Positions 23,152 through 35,466 of a stretch of 64,000 nt of DNA are shown in pieces. The notes under the pieces are model-generated. The model saw only the letters and a list, made by a program, of their open reading frames with translations, made no database searches and was not told the origin of the DNA. The position numbers and the translations under genes were made by a program. The DNA is from Lactarius indigo. Taxonomy: Eukaryota; Basidiomycota; Agaricomycetes; Russulales; Russulaceae. The first letter of the stretch is position 1. The number at the start of each line of letters is the position of its first letter. The stretch is from the NCBI GenBank assembly GCA_025766275.1, contig JAFKAC010000056.1, forward strand, positions 62,001 to 126,000, in the 5' to 3' direction.

Positions 23152-23527
23152 AGGCACGAGTTTCCTTACTTATGTACAACTGTCGACCAGGAACACATGT
23201 AATGATCATTACAATTTCTTGCGATTGCTAAGTAGATTGCTAGCTCAGTACGGGAGATAGCCATCTCAAGTCACGCGTAGATGGACGAAGGATGGCCCAC
23301 GACAAAGATACTCAGATAGCGTGACGCTGCAGCGGCCGATAGGGGTGTAAGCGTGTATTTTCATTTCATGTTGGCACCAAGGTACGAAAGCTAATCAGCA
23401 TCAGTTTTAGAGTATGAAATTTATGAAATCCCATGTCCGACACATGACAACCAAACATTAGCTAAAACTGTATCCTGGCCGAACCAGCGAACCAACACCG
23501 TTCGCGCTGTCGCGCACAATCCGCCCC
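23152..23527. other. Convergent 3' spacer after DUF6535 copy 3
   Basis: Close match to 13881-14244 and, more weakly, 9439-9767. No gene; probably contains both terminators. Confidence 0.4.
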
Positions 23528-25205
23528 TCAAGCAAGAAGGAGCGTCACAACACCCGCAAGGATCGCGCCGAGTACCGTGCCGCCCACCATTCCTTCCCTA
23601 GCGCCAGCTGCGCCATTACCGCTGCCACTGGACGATGTGTTGGACGACGCCGCTGCAACGCGGGGGCCGAGCCACGGCACGGTCTTGCCCTGCGCGGTGA
23701 GATTGACGGGTGCGGGAGCTTTGGCGGCGGTGAAGCTGGTGTCGACGCCCGACGCGACAAAGACGGGTCCGCCGCCCGCGCCGACGGCAGACGTGTCTGG
23801 CGCTGTAACGGGCACGTAGTACTGCGCGTTGAGCGGGCCAGGGATTATGCCGGTAGTGTTCGTCAGTGGGATATCGGCGAGGGAGATGTCGAGGTTGGTG
23901 TAGCCCGTAGCGTTGGCGACGAAGGAGTAGACGTTCGAGAGTGTCCTGTTGGGGGCGAGGTTAGCTGGAAGGGAATTTAAGGAAATCGCAGGACGCACTT
24001 GTTCGTGTCACCGCGGCCGAGTGACCCGAGACCCCAGTTTGCCTCCACGGTGGAGAGTGAGGAGTAGTGTGTGTAGTAGGTCGAGTCGACCGTGCCGCGA
24101 GCGCTCTCGAGGACGGCACCTCCAAGTAGTATGGCGAGGATGCGGTTGTTGACGGTGTATGTCTCGGTTTCGTCAAAGGTGAGGAGGATCAGAGTACGGT
24201 TGTCGCTGAAGTTGGTATCGTTGAGTAATGGGGCGAGCCAGTAATCGACCCATTGGCCAGCAAAGTCAATGGTGGTATCGTGGCCATCGTTGACCATATT
24301 GGGCGTCACGAACAGCCACTGAGGGACGGCCGAGGCATTGACGTCGGCGGCAAAGTCGTTGAAGTTGCGATGACGTGCAAGGCGGGAGGGGACCGAGGCA
24401 ACCGAATCGTAGAAGATGGTGGGGTTGTGCTTGCGCACGTAGTAGGTATATGCGGGCGCGGAGGTGTTAAGATAGTTAATGGAAGTGAAGCTATGTTGTT
24501 CGGCATGAGCAAGGCCGATAACGATCGGCGTAAATGGCTCAAGCTTACTTAAATCCTTCGAATCCGTCCGAGGGTAAATTCTCCTGGTAAGACGCCCAGG
24601 AAATATTCTTTGCCTCCAGGAGATCAACGACGGTAGAGACACTACGAGATGGTCAGGGTAGGGATGGAAAAAAAGTGATAGGTCACTCGCTTTGGTGGGA
24701 GGTGGTAGAGGTTGTCGTCCCCACAACCCCAGAAGTCACCACCTGCCGCCGCCATGTAGTTGGGCTCAGATGGATGTGTTAGGGCATAATACTGATCGAG
24801 GAGAATGCCTTGCTTTGCGAGATCAGAAAATGCGGCCTAGAGAAGGATGAGAAACCAAAAAATTAAAATTAAAATTGGGGGCATTGAGTTTCTCAGTCGA
24901 GTTGGCGGACTCAAAATCGGTATTTTCTATCCAAATCTGGCAAGTACGCGGTTATGGGTCTGTGAGTATATGCGCGTGAGTGTCAAGTGAAACCGACCTG
25001 AATGAAACGGTCGAAGGATTTGCTTGGAGACTGCCGCTGTTGGCGCTGACATCGTTGGTAGATCTAGCTGGAGGGCCCTCTGAGGGTGGGACAAAATGTG
25101 GCGCCTATATTTGGGCCACAGTAGCGTCAGAACAGTCGAACAAGCAATATGCTCCTCGGCGGCGAGCACTGCAGGGATGAGCAAGATGAGGGGAGCACAC
25201 GTCAT
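23528..25205 (-). CDS. PhoA-like acid phosphatase (phosphoesterase family), most complete copy
   Basis: Minus-strand start ATG at 25205 gives a signal peptide (MTCAPLILLIPAVLAAEE). Exons recognised in order: one with FDRFIQ then IWIENTDFE; 24836-24691 with YYALTHPSEPNYMAAAGGDF; one ending at 24549 with TVVDLLEAKNISWASYQENL; 24490-23999 with YYVRKHNPTIFYDSV, WLFVTPNMVNDGHDTT, LILLTFDETETYTVNNR and VEANWGLGSLGRGD; and 23945-23528 with a Ser/Gly-rich spacer and hydrophobic tail (GPI-like). These motifs fit the fungal PhoA-type acid phosphatases (PF04185), which release phosphate at the cell surface. The first third is uncertain: the donor after the IWIENTDFE exon is not clear, so I cannot exclude damage there. 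One intron appears to use a GC donor. It is convergent with DUF6535 copy 3. Confidence 0.75.
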
Positions 25206-27880
25206 CAGGGTGTCTGACACTTCGACCAGTCACGAGTCCACCATCTAATAACATCAGCAAATTCCCGTGAAAGTTATGACGCAATATAACGGATCACGGT
25301 TATTGTCACGGTTTCGTCGAAAATATAATTACTAATCTACGAGTGTAACATCTGTAATACCTATATGTCATCAATATATTGCTTTGTGGTTTTCATAACA
25401 TTTGTACTGCCGTTATACCAAGATTTTACTTGTTATACTGTGGTCACAATGCCTTTATAATGGAATATAATTTTTGACCCATTTGGGCTGGCGCATTGGG
25501 TCATCTCTGCGTGGCTAGCTGCCATATTGGACATTGGACCCCTGACGTTGCACCTCCTTTTTTGCCTTACAAATGGCTGCTGCAACTGCTGGGCCCCACT
25601 CGGTCATTACTCATTGTATTGTACCAGTCATGGGGAATGTAGCTATTCGTATTTGAGTCGTCCATTTACAACCAATGTCCAATACTGAAGTCAACATCTG
25701 AGCCCTGATCTGAGCTGTCGCCGTTACTTGCAGTGCTGGAAATATCATTGTTGCTGCCATCCCCGCCATCCTCAAAAACTCCAGTGTGACTCATTGCTGC
25801 TGCATTTTCGTATTGATGAGTAGCCTATCACTGTCTGACACTATAAGTTCATTGGCCTCATGAGGGACGAAGTTGGTTTGAAAAGATGTCGCGTCGACAA
25901 TACCGTGACTCGCGAGAAGCGATGCACGTTGCACATGCACGAGACCGGAAACCGGTAAACGCTGTCAAGCCGCTAGGCCCAGCGCCTCGGTGATCAAATG
26001 CATTGGTCCAGCGCTTCAATCATACTGTACCGTTACGGTACGTGGCGCTGCCATAGTGGTACAGTACGGTAATCTCACGATGGAACACAGCCAAGACCCC
26101 TACATTCCTCGTTCAGTTAGGCCTTATTAATTTGAAGGCCTCGTTGTTCGCGTATTTGAGTCATACGGCATTGGAGTTCACAAGCACTCTTCCCCGATCT
26201 CGCCTAATCCCGTCAGTGCATGACACGCCGAGCTGCAGCCTGCGTATCGATATCGAGGACCGACGAAGGCAAGATCTAGAGTTCACATCTTCCCTAGATC
26301 TGAGAGCCATTGCTAGGGACGATGACACGACGATGTTCCTGCGTGGCTCGGGTCTGCTGTGGCCCTCAGGCCTCAGGCCACCCTCACTGGCAGGTCTGAG
26401 TCAACTACGCAAGGTCGCTCTTGACTCGTGCCTTCCTTGGCCCGCCTGCATTGTATATAATACGATGTGGGAGAACCGTATCTCAGAAGGGCCTTCCTTC
26501 GGCATCCCAGCCAGCCCATTCGCACGGCGCTTCTGTTGCAGAGCGGCAAACCCCGTCGATCGTGCGAGTTGAGCTTCCCATTCAAACGATCGCCCACTAC
26601 GACGCGTACTGTAAGTCAGCAATCGATTCGCCCCTCGTCAGAACCACTCAGCCTCCCTTGTCAGATCAAAACGCCTCCATTGTCAAAACGCCAGCGCCAG
26701 GTGAGTCTTCAGACACCAGATTGAGGGCAAGGCTTCCACGCTAGTTGCGTGGTTGAGGGCACACGATGAGAAAGAAAAATTTGTCAAATTCGGAGTGGGT
26801 CCTGTTCGTCGATGTGCCGAAATCAACACCGCCGGCGGCAAGGGTCTAACTCGCCGGGACCGATTGCGAACAGACTTTCAAGTTGCCAGTAGGGCTTTGA
26901 ACCTTTGTCACTTTGTTGGGCTGTTCAGGAGACAGCGTCACGTTAGAAACGGCTGTAACATTCTCTTTATTCACCAATTGGTGACTCTATCATGATGAAG
27001 GTGAGCGACATGCCCGAGATTCGCGCGTAGAGTAAAGCTTAGATATAACTTGCGTGGACGGTTTCTCAGGGATAAGAAAGGAGTACCGGTAAGCTGTCGG
27101 TACCGTGCGTCCTACCCCACGTCGGACTCCACTAGCAAGAGCAACAATAGGATTCCGGGTGGACGTTCTTGGCTACTTTCGTGTGCTGCATCGCCCAAGT
27201 CAAGTCGTTCTCGAAATCCTTACCGAACACGACAGTTGCTTTATCTTTTTCGACCAAGCACTACTGTGCCTAATGCGCTTGTTTGTGGTTACGATTTGAG
27301 ATGGTTTCCTCGGAGTTCCTCCGACCCGCGACGACTTGAACTTATTGCACTGAGAAGTTTCATGCCCTTGGTGCGTCCGACCGCTTGACATTTGTGCCTC
27401 GTCAGCCGGATGACAGCCCGAGGCAACTGAAGCTTTCTTATGTTGTGGTATCCCAAGTCCAATCTAAGAACTCAAAAAAAATTTTTTTTTGAGAATCCCC
27501 CCTCTACACGTATACCCCTACCTTTCTCATACGGTCGGCATCTCTTTGGTTGAGTAGCAAAAAAAAAAAGGTTTTGGCTCTGTTTGGACGAATGTGCTAT
27601 AACCGGGCCGGCAGACATTTACGAATATGTTGGATTGATGCGCTCAGTAGGCTCGAGCGTCCATCATTCACTTGTCAGGCGAGAACGTTGCGCCTGTCAC
27701 TCGCACCGCCCGCCTCCACGCGCCTCATCGGCTTACAGCAATTCTGATTGCAGTATGCTCGGTGGCAGTGTTTCGGGTTTCGGCGTGGCCCGTCGCCCCC
27801 TTGTATATTTATGAGGGAACAAGGCCACTGCCTTCACCCTTTGATCACCCTCTTTGGCACGTTCCATTGCTCCTCGTGCG
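25206..27880. other. Long stretch without a recognised gene
   Basis: No convincing gene. The longest open frames (about 26132-26572 on + and 27050-27388 on +) have no motif, no splice context and biased composition, and I consider them chance. Noted: a perfect 7 bp-arm palindrome at 26027-26041 (GTACCGT T ACGGTAC), an A8/T8 palindrome near 27471-27493, and, from about 27774, the metacaspase promoter region shared with about 35345-35466. Confidence 0.4.
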
Positions 27881-29882
27881 ATGCATCCCCACTTCAAAGG
27901 ACCCCGCCGCTTCCGCAAATCTTCCACTGCATCCGTTCCCAAACACAAGGCCCTCCTCATAGGGATCAACTATACGTCTACCACCGACGATAACGAGCAG
28001 GGTTTTCGCCAGCTCAAGGGCCCAATCAACGATGCAAAGGAGATGAAGAAGGCTTTGATCGGTGGGGTTTTGGATCGCCGCTCTCTTGCTCACGCGCTTG
28101 CGCTCAACCCTACTTCTCCCAGAGCTCTTTCACTACAAAGAGGTGGATATATGCTTAATGACGGATGATGAGGCGAACTGTAACACGGAACTATGGCCCT
28201 CAGAGGAAAATATCGTGAGTCTTGGCTTTCGCATACGGCTTTATGTTTTTGCCGTTGTCCATTCTCACGCTTACCAATATGTCTGATGGGCTCAGATGAA
28301 GGCTTTGTGTGATCTCGTCCGCGGCGCATCTCCCGGAGATGCGTTCGTATTCTTCTGTACGCTTCCTCCCCTGTTCACCCTCTTCCTTCTGATTGTCACT
28401 TCTTTAGATGCCGGTCACTCTGGTCAACAACCTGCCACAATCGACCCCAACGAGGTCGACCATCTCGACGAATGTCCGTCCAAATCTCATTCTTCTCCCC
28501 GCTCCTCCCGGATTCTGACGTCATCCTGGGATGTAGATATTGTGACATGCGATTTCAAGATCATCCTCGATAATGTGAGCCTTGCGTTGGTCATTTGTCG
28601 ACTTTCCGATGCTAAACACCTGTAGACTCTTCGCGAATGTCTTGTTGACCCACTTCCCGCGGGCACCCGCCTAACAGTGAGAACATTTATCGTCACGCCA
28701 CGATGACACTCTCGAATCGCCCTCTGTAGGCCATCTTAGATTCGTGCCACTCGGGCACACTTCTTGACTTAGATCACTATTCTTGCCACTGGTTCCTCCG
28801 CCGACGCGCCCGATGTACGTTTCATCACATCTTTTCCGTGTTCACCCGTCCATCTCTCATGCATGCGGTCGTTTAGCCGTCCAGGAGAATAAGGCAGTAA
28901 CAAAACATCACGGACCTCGTCGTCACAGCCATGACATCTGGGAGCGTAGGCTCGTACGCAGCGCCACTCAACTGTTGCAGACGACGTTCTCCGGCGTCGT
29001 CACAGCCGCCCTCGCGATCGTACGTCTCAGGACCCGTCTGGCGAAGAAGCAAGTCCCGGATGCTGGTGATGTCACTCCGCGGACACCCGGTATCATCCCA
29101 CGTCCGCCCTGTGGTGGCTGGTATTGCGCATATGCTTTATCAAAAGGCCCTCTTGTCGTATGACATTCCTTTGCATTTCCTGTTGCTTGATCGATAATAC
29201 TGGCACGATGCAGGTTTCCGTGTCGTCGTGCTCTGATCAAGAAAGTACATGGGAGGATAGTCAGAACAAAGGTAAAAGTATGACCACGGTACGTTCTACA
29301 GTGCTTCTCCTGTTAGTTAAAACTTGTATTCATCTATTTTTTTCAGAAATTGATCAAAATATTGAGTAGGTTCCTTTGTTGTCCCTTTCAGGCACTCCAT
29401 TTCATAGCACCTGGTAGAGAAAAATCCGTCCATCAAGGTGGGTGACCTGGACCAGCAGTTGAAGTAAGTGCATCTACCTCGATCCAATCTGTGTCGGTCA
29501 GAGTAACGATTTTCATTCTTATTTCACAGGAAGAAACTCTCGAAGATGGCGTTCAAGCGCGTGCTGAGTGCTAAGAGGGCATTCAAGATGTTCAGCGCCA
29601 AGTTGTCACCAGAACTGCGGAAGAAGTGGGAAGACGAGTACACCGAAAAGGGGCTCTTTCAGTTGAAGGAGCAAACGGCGCAAGTGCGTCACCTCCCTCA
29701 CTTTTCTCTCACTTTTCTCTGATCTTTTCGTGGTGCAGATCGGTAGTATGCACCGTTTGGTGAGTTTCCCCTTTTATGGCAATATGCGGCACTGATAGCC
29801 GATCTGATCGTCCCGACAGAGCCGGGATGAGGTGTTCATTGCCAAACGATCTCCGAATCGTACGGTCGACCTATGCTGTTGA
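27881..29882 (+). pseudogene. Metacaspase (peptidase C14), copy 1, catalytic dyad present but frameshifted
   Basis: ATG 27881 opens the p20-like fold: KHKALLIGINYTSTTDDNEQ and LKGPINDAKEMKKALI. Spliced exons give EVDICLMTDDEANCNTELWP, then the catalytic His in FFYAGHSGQQ (junction about 28357/28410) and the catalytic Cys in ILDSCHSGTLLDLDHY (about 28730-28780). Relative to copy 2, five bases are missing right after DHY (28780/28781), shifting the frame before ATGSSADAPD. The middle region also cannot be read in one frame. Downstream exons still encode SSCSDQESTWEDSQNKGKSM, a Lys-rich C-terminal extension (KMAFKRVLSAKRAFKMFSAK) and an end at RTVDLCC. Metacaspases are caspase-fold Lys/Arg-specific proteases linked to fungal stress and cell death. 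Probably inactive unless the lesion is an assembly error. Confidence 0.72.
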
Positions 29883-30423
29883 CGCGCAGACTTTTTCGCT
29901 TCTGGTTCAAAACGTTTTCGTCATTATCTTTCTTGGAACTATTTTAAAAATGCTTCAATGCCAACACTCCCACATTAATGGCACTCGTATACCCACGGGT
30001 CTATCTTGTTCTTTCTCTCTTCACCGCAGTTCGAGGATCATAGATTTGTCATTTTTTTCATACTTCTATGTCTGTTTATTATTTCTCTCTGATACCCGAT
30101 TCTGTCGCTGTTTGTCGCGCTCTGATCTTGGTCACAATTTCCTTCGCTTTAGGCTTCTTGCTTTCCCCCACGTGCATTACCTAGTTTGTTATCGTTTGTT
30201 GTTCAAGTTAGCTGTCCTATTCTATGCAGATTCTCTCTCCGTTACACACATGTAATACTATAACGCACCACTCACACTCACAATAAACCCGTCACACAAC
30301 GCGTACTAGCCGTGACTGCGTCTTGGACGAGGTGTCGCGCCCATTTTCAAGAGGGTTCTGAACACTGACAACATGATTCTTTTTCTTCACAGGAAAAAGC
30401 GGTGACTAATGGCCAATCTGGGG
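29883..30423. other. Metacaspase 3' flank (duplicated)
   Basis: About 29950-30290 matches 37460-37481 joined to 46261-46570, i.e. the 3' flank of metacaspase copy 2 now split by the non-LTR element. No gene recognised. Confidence 0.6.
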
Positions 30424-30775
30424 CGGAGCGGGCATGAGCGGTTCCTTGTCGCAATATCTTTGAGTGAGAGGGTGAGGTGGCACGTGCTCATTCCTCTCTT
30501 GCGTGCCCCCACCCATCCGCTCACCTTTCCAACCAGTCCAAAGATCCGGAATTCTTTTCTTTTCCACACCATTTGCCATGGGATCAATTATGGGGATCGC
30601 TGCAGCTGTCGGTACTTATCTGGTCGCTCCAGGAGGGGCCCGCTCACCCGTCGCGACCTCGCCTTGGCAACAAAGACCCTCATTTTCGATCGAGAAGCAC
30701 CTCGCGCTTTCACCCGTTCTCTACACCATCTCTCTTACGTACCATCCGAGGGTGGCTGCCGAGCAAATATAGTTT
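30424..30775 (+). repeat. Dispersed repeat, copy 2 (partner at 17095-17470)
   Basis: Same orientation and block order as the first copy, with moderate similarity overall and near identity at CCTCATTTTCGATCGAGAAG. Non-coding as far as can be seen. Confidence 0.6.
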
Positions 30776-31386
30776 TTCTCTGATTGTCTGTTGTTGTTTG
30801 TTGCATCATGACTTGGCTTGCACTGCTCGGGTTTACTCGATATTTTCTTGTTTCCCTCACATGCGTCACCGCATCACCGCATATCTTTGTTTTCGTTTGT
30901 TCTGACCCTCCCTACTTATGCGAACTTCTCTACTACACGGGCCGCCACACACGATACCATAATACGCCACCCACGTCACGCTAAACAATGTACTCCTCAA
31001 ATTATTAGCTTTGGTCTGTTCTTTGAAAGAGACATGGTATCCGGCTTGACACAAAACAATCGCCCGCGAAGTTGCTGGCCACCTCGTCGAGTGCCTGTAT
31101 TCGCTATGACTTGTCCTAAAATACCAAGACCAAACACTGATGCCCGTGGTAAGTCATTAAGCCAAAGACTCGATCCCCCTCCACAGATGCAACTCGAAGT
31201 CCTTAGATACACGTTTGGACCTACATCCTAATCATATGTTGTACGCAACTGGTAGTTAGGCGGTATAAAATATGACTGACAACGCAACTCATACACAACT
31301 CGCGATCTCACTTCCGAGGTCAGATCCCGGGTAAAACCCTGACGTAACTGCGAAGATTAAGTAGATGCCTAAAATGCACCCGTTAG
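30776..31386. other. No gene recognised
   Basis: Mixed sequence between the dispersed repeat and the 3' end of the CAX gene; nothing identifiable. Confidence 0.3.
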
Positions 31387-34241
31387 CTAGGATGCGAGAG
31401 GTTTGAAATGGCCGCCCGATGACGATGGTTTGGATACAATAAACGTACATATGAGAATCATTCCTTCCCTGATACTCGGAACGTCATACGGGCATAGATT
31501 ACCAATTTGTTCTAAACTACAGATTCGTGCTACGTAGGGTATTAGGCCCTGAGGCGCACGTAAATGGATTCAAAAAAAAAAAAAAAAAAATCATTCCTTC
31601 CAGCCAGTTTGATCTCCCGTCTTGAACGACGTAATTTACAATCAGAACTGCGCAACAGTAGCATACTATAGTCAGTGTACAATTCGAACTAAACAATTAT
31701 TTTGAAGCGAAGAGCAACCAAACCTGAAAGGAAGAGGACGACAGCCTCGAAGGTGTCAAAAAGAAGAGGTAACGGCGGCTTGCGAAGGACCCACGCCGCT
31801 ATGGCCGTGAAACTGTGGAGAGGGTCGGGTCAGCCCAATATCACCATGAACAGCCCTTACGCACGGAAAGACAAATAGTGCAGTGTCCTGTCAGCGAGAA
31901 CCGGGGTCAGTATGTTGCAGACGGGGAGTGACAATACGTACGATGCTCGAACCCACTGCGACTGCAAGTGCCTCCCTTGGCCTGTCCTTTCGACTTGCCT
32001 TAACAGCGGACTTGATTTCTATGAAGAGAAAGACATGAGAAAATGGAAGGGGGTTCGGAGGGAATGGCCCACCTTCTACGTTCCCCAGAAGTGGCAAGAT
32101 GATGAGGCTGACGAACTCGGGATTAAGGTGGATGCCGGATGCGAGATCGACGGTAGTTGTAACGAGGGCACCACCGATGAAAAAAATAGCCTTTGTTAAA
32201 CAATTAAATCTCGGGGCTGACTATAAATTGGGTGGTTGACAGACCACGAAAGTGAGAGCGAGAATCGCCATTGCCACGATAAAATGCATCTGGGGCTTTT
32301 CGTCTTGTTCCTCATCTGAGTTCGCGCTTGATCCGAGTGAAACCTGCGGGTCGCAGTCATTGTCCGACTCCCCAGTGCCAGTGGAGCGGGGGGTGGTAGT
32401 AGAGTTGGAAGTGGTCCCAGTTACAATCCGTTTCCTCAGCACCATGTTTACCATTCGACGAATCTGGGGTGTGTACTCTACAGCCTTCTGGGTGGTTGGA
32501 TCGTTGTCCCCCCATATATTCCGGTGTGAGAATCGCTGGAAGAATTGAAAACAAATATACACTAGCACCCATAAACCTGTTAGCAAAAGGTAGCCCCGGT
32601 ATTAGAAATAAGTCCTACCAAAAAGGAGGATCACCAGAACCTGGATCAGCCGCCATTAGCAAGTGAATATGGGGAAGGTGAGATATGTACGAACACCGTG
32701 GCTAATTGCGAGTATATGGGGCCCTACTTTCGTGTTTGTTGTAAGGTCTACACCACCTATTGTCGTTGAGTTGATGGCCTTGTAATACAAGGTAGGAAGC
32801 AGCAGAGCGGCCACGCCCAGCATCAATATAGATGTGTAGATCTGAGCTGCGACTATCAGAGAGGTTTCCACGATGGGTAAGTAAGTAGAGGAGCAATAGA
32901 TGGGCATACACAGGACACGCACCCATCCCAAAAATCTGTTCTGAGACATACATGCCGCCAATGAAGATGGATATCCCGAGTGTCGGTACTGCGTGTAATA
33001 GATATGAACCGTATGGTGGGAAAAGCATACGTGCAAACTCACATAAGTTGGAAATCATGGAACCGACGACTGTTCCAAAATTGGCCGCTCAATCAGTGAC
33101 TGAAGAGATGGGTACGACAGAGGGGGAATAACGGTCTCCCGAAGACAAGTATATGATATGCTCTCTACGCATGACGCATTAATTCGACCCAGGGGGTGCA
33201 ATACACAGTACTTCAGGTCTTCCACTGATTAACTGGTGTCTAGCCATACTAGAAACGCATGGCGCACGCAGGGAAAGAGCATGATCCCGAGTTTGAGCCG
33301 ATTTGGTGGTACAAAGGCCCCAGGAAACGAAGAGCACAGATCGAGTACTCACGATTCGACAGGGCGATATCCACTTCACAATGACGGATCGCCTGGACCT
33401 GTGCAGCCACTTAGTGTCAGGTAAACCAGAAAGGAGGCGGCACTTTCTGTCACGATCAATTCCACACTGGAGAAACAGATGGTGTCAACGTGTGAGTACT
33501 ACAGAACCAAACCAACACTTACGTGTTCCTCTGATTGTCAAGGGTCAGGTGGTGGGGACAATGAACGGCACGTGACGAGGGGAAACTGTCCTCACCAAGA
33601 TGATATCAATTACCACACTCAGGGACCCGGCGCGCATAGAGATTTCATCTGCCGCAATGCACTGGATCTACTGAATCGTGAGGAGCTTCTTGCGGTCTGA
33701 AAAGAAGACGACCTCTACCCTGGGAAGGGGAATAATAGCGAGGAACGATACTAGAGGCAAGTTAGTGGTACTTATACCCGTAGATACATACTATATATAT
33801 CCAACTCACGACAGAAAACTGCGATTTCATTAACCCCTCCAGACCAACAAATGAACTACAGAATATCAGACGCGATTTTGGCTATCAACGGTCCACCCAT
33901 ACCCAAGGTATAATAAAGATCAGGGGTATGTTCCATCCTGCCAATTTAGCTGATCAGGGAATTTCAGACAGATAACCTTCAGGCAGAGACTCACGGGACC
34001 GATTCAATTTGATTACCGCTTTGAGACTCTCTTTGAGATTGGGCGCCTCTTTGAAGCGCTTGGGGGGCCTGAACTCCTCACGCAGGTTGCTTGAAATGCC
34101 CCAAATCTTCCTTTTCAGTTTCTGGGCCAATGATCTTGCTTCGCTGTGCGTTTTCTCCGTGACTGGTTGCTCTGGCCCTCTTGCTACGTCTTTCTCCTCG
34201 GAGCTGGAATCACCGAGACGACGCAAAAGGTTCAGTGACAT
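31387..34241 (-). pseudogene. CAX-type vacuolar Ca2+/H+ exchanger, last exon split by a retroposon
   Basis: Minus strand, ATG at 34241. The cytosolic N-terminus is Glu/Lys-rich and ends ESLKAVIKLN. Many short exons then encode membrane segments in the order of the VCX1/CAX family: FLAIIPLP; ADEISMRAG; AAQIYTSILMLGVAALLLP; the diagnostic ILAISHGV; LWVLVYICFQFFQRFSHRN; an acidic loop; MHFIVAMAILALTFVV; the second-repeat block FFIGGALVTTTVDLASG with IILPLLGN; EALAVAVGSSI then ALFVFP; FTAIAAWVLRKPPLPLLFD; and VNYVVQDGRSNWLEGM. The first repeat's usual NATFGNAVE motif was not found, so the N-terminal half may be degraded or misread. The final coding block (LEGMI / LICTFIVSKP, stop 31387) is separated by the 121 bp element at 31469-31589. 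The reading frame is continuous across it if the insert and one target copy are ignored. Confidence 0.75.
31469..31589 (+). mobile_element. Short poly(A)-tailed retroposon (SINE-like) with 12 bp target duplication
   Basis: About 102 bases of unique sequence followed by ~19 A (to 31589), flanked by identical ATCATTCCTTCC at 31457-31468 and 31590-31601. That is the signature of LINE-mediated (target-primed) insertion. It lies inside coding sequence of the CAX gene. I see no clear pol III A or B box, no coding potential and no second copy in this window, so its origin (SINE, truncated LINE tail or processed RNA) is open. Confidence 0.8.
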
Positions 34242-35466
34242 GGAAAGGGAACAAGAGGAGATGATGGCCTCGTGGGTGGATGAGGCTAGCACTATGTAAT
34301 TCCACTAAATGTGACAAGGCTTCCAATGTGTCGATAATTGAAACCATTATCAGTGTGTGCACGTACTCACATAAAGTCAAGAAGGGAACACTGGCAAAAA
34401 GAAAGAGGAAGAGGGTTGTAAGGGGAAAGCAAAGCAGAGCAGAGAAACTCGTCCAGATTTTGGTGGCCACTCTTATTACAAAATTGTTGGGTGGCAGTGG
34501 GACACGCAGCCACAACGTGGGGCGGCGTCACGATTGTCGAAACACTGACAAACGCCCGTTCATTTATCCATACAGGACTGCACAGGATTTAACTCAATTG
34601 CGCGGTCAGATAGGAGCGGAAGGAAGGAAAGTGTTCAATAAGACAAACCCCTAGGGTTCCGTAGTATCACAAGAATGGACCCGAAAAAAACAGTTCAAAC
34701 CAGCTCACCAAATTTTCTCACGTCAAAGACATTCCAACCAAAGGCCCAGATCAAAGGCCCAGACCGTGACCGCGCTGTGCAAGCCATCACCCCTCTGCCA
34801 GTGCGCGTGCCAAATCGAACCAACCCAAGGTTGGCATAGCCCAAGCGTGCAGGTTTACCACCCGCCGCCTGGTGCTGACTTCATGTGGAGAGCCTGGATT
34901 TCCGGTGCTGTAATGTGAACTGTAACAGCATGTTCAGTTAGTTCGCGCAGACCCAGCGACACCGGAGAGCACGTGTATCGCACGTGTATGAGGCCGGTAA
35001 ACGCCGCCAAGCCTGCCCGTCACGCTGGAAGCCAAGAATCATATCCAGTAAATTACTGTACGGGTACACAATAATTTTGATGACGCTTGTCGTGGGAATC
35101 CCACCAGGCCCTATTATTCACGTACTGTACAAGGTGCGTCGGCAGACCACCGCAGATGCGGGGATACAGTACAGTATCTCTACATGATGTCGGATTGACG
35201 CCTCATCGCCCCTCTGGGCCTTCACAAAGCTCCACTTGTTAGAAAAAAATTTGAAAATAAAATAAAATAAATTGGGCTTGCAGGGCCTCGCCAGCACAGA
35301 ACTTCCCGTCCACTGATTCTGCTTGGTGGCTGGTTTCAGGTCCTGACGTGGCTTGTCGCCCCCTTGTTTACAGTATTTATGAGAGAAAAAGGCCACCCAC
35401 CACCTTCGCCCTTTTGATCTTCATCCTTGGCATGTTCCCCTTCCCCTTCTGCTGAATCCCCCCACT
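34242..35466. other. Intergenic stretch between the CAX gene and metacaspase copy 2
   Basis: No gene recognised. From about 35345 it matches the promoter region of metacaspase copy 1 (about 27774-27880). Confidence 0.4.

Noticed and set aside
26132..26572. 146-codon + frame in the long gene-poor stretch
   Set aside because: No domain, no splice context, no paralog in the window; length is within chance for this GC content.
27471..27493. A8/T8 palindrome as a terminator or hairpin
   Set aside because: Symmetric A/T runs are common in fungal intergenic DNA and nothing nearby needs it; no evidence for function.
25206..27880. CRISPR-like or tandem repeat array
   Set aside because: No regularly spaced direct repeats were found here or elsewhere; the genome is eukaryotic.
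31469..31589. SINE-like insert as a 3' fragment of the resident LINE
   Set aside because: Its sequence before the poly(A) does not align with the LINE 3' end at 37503-37580 beyond scattered short matches.
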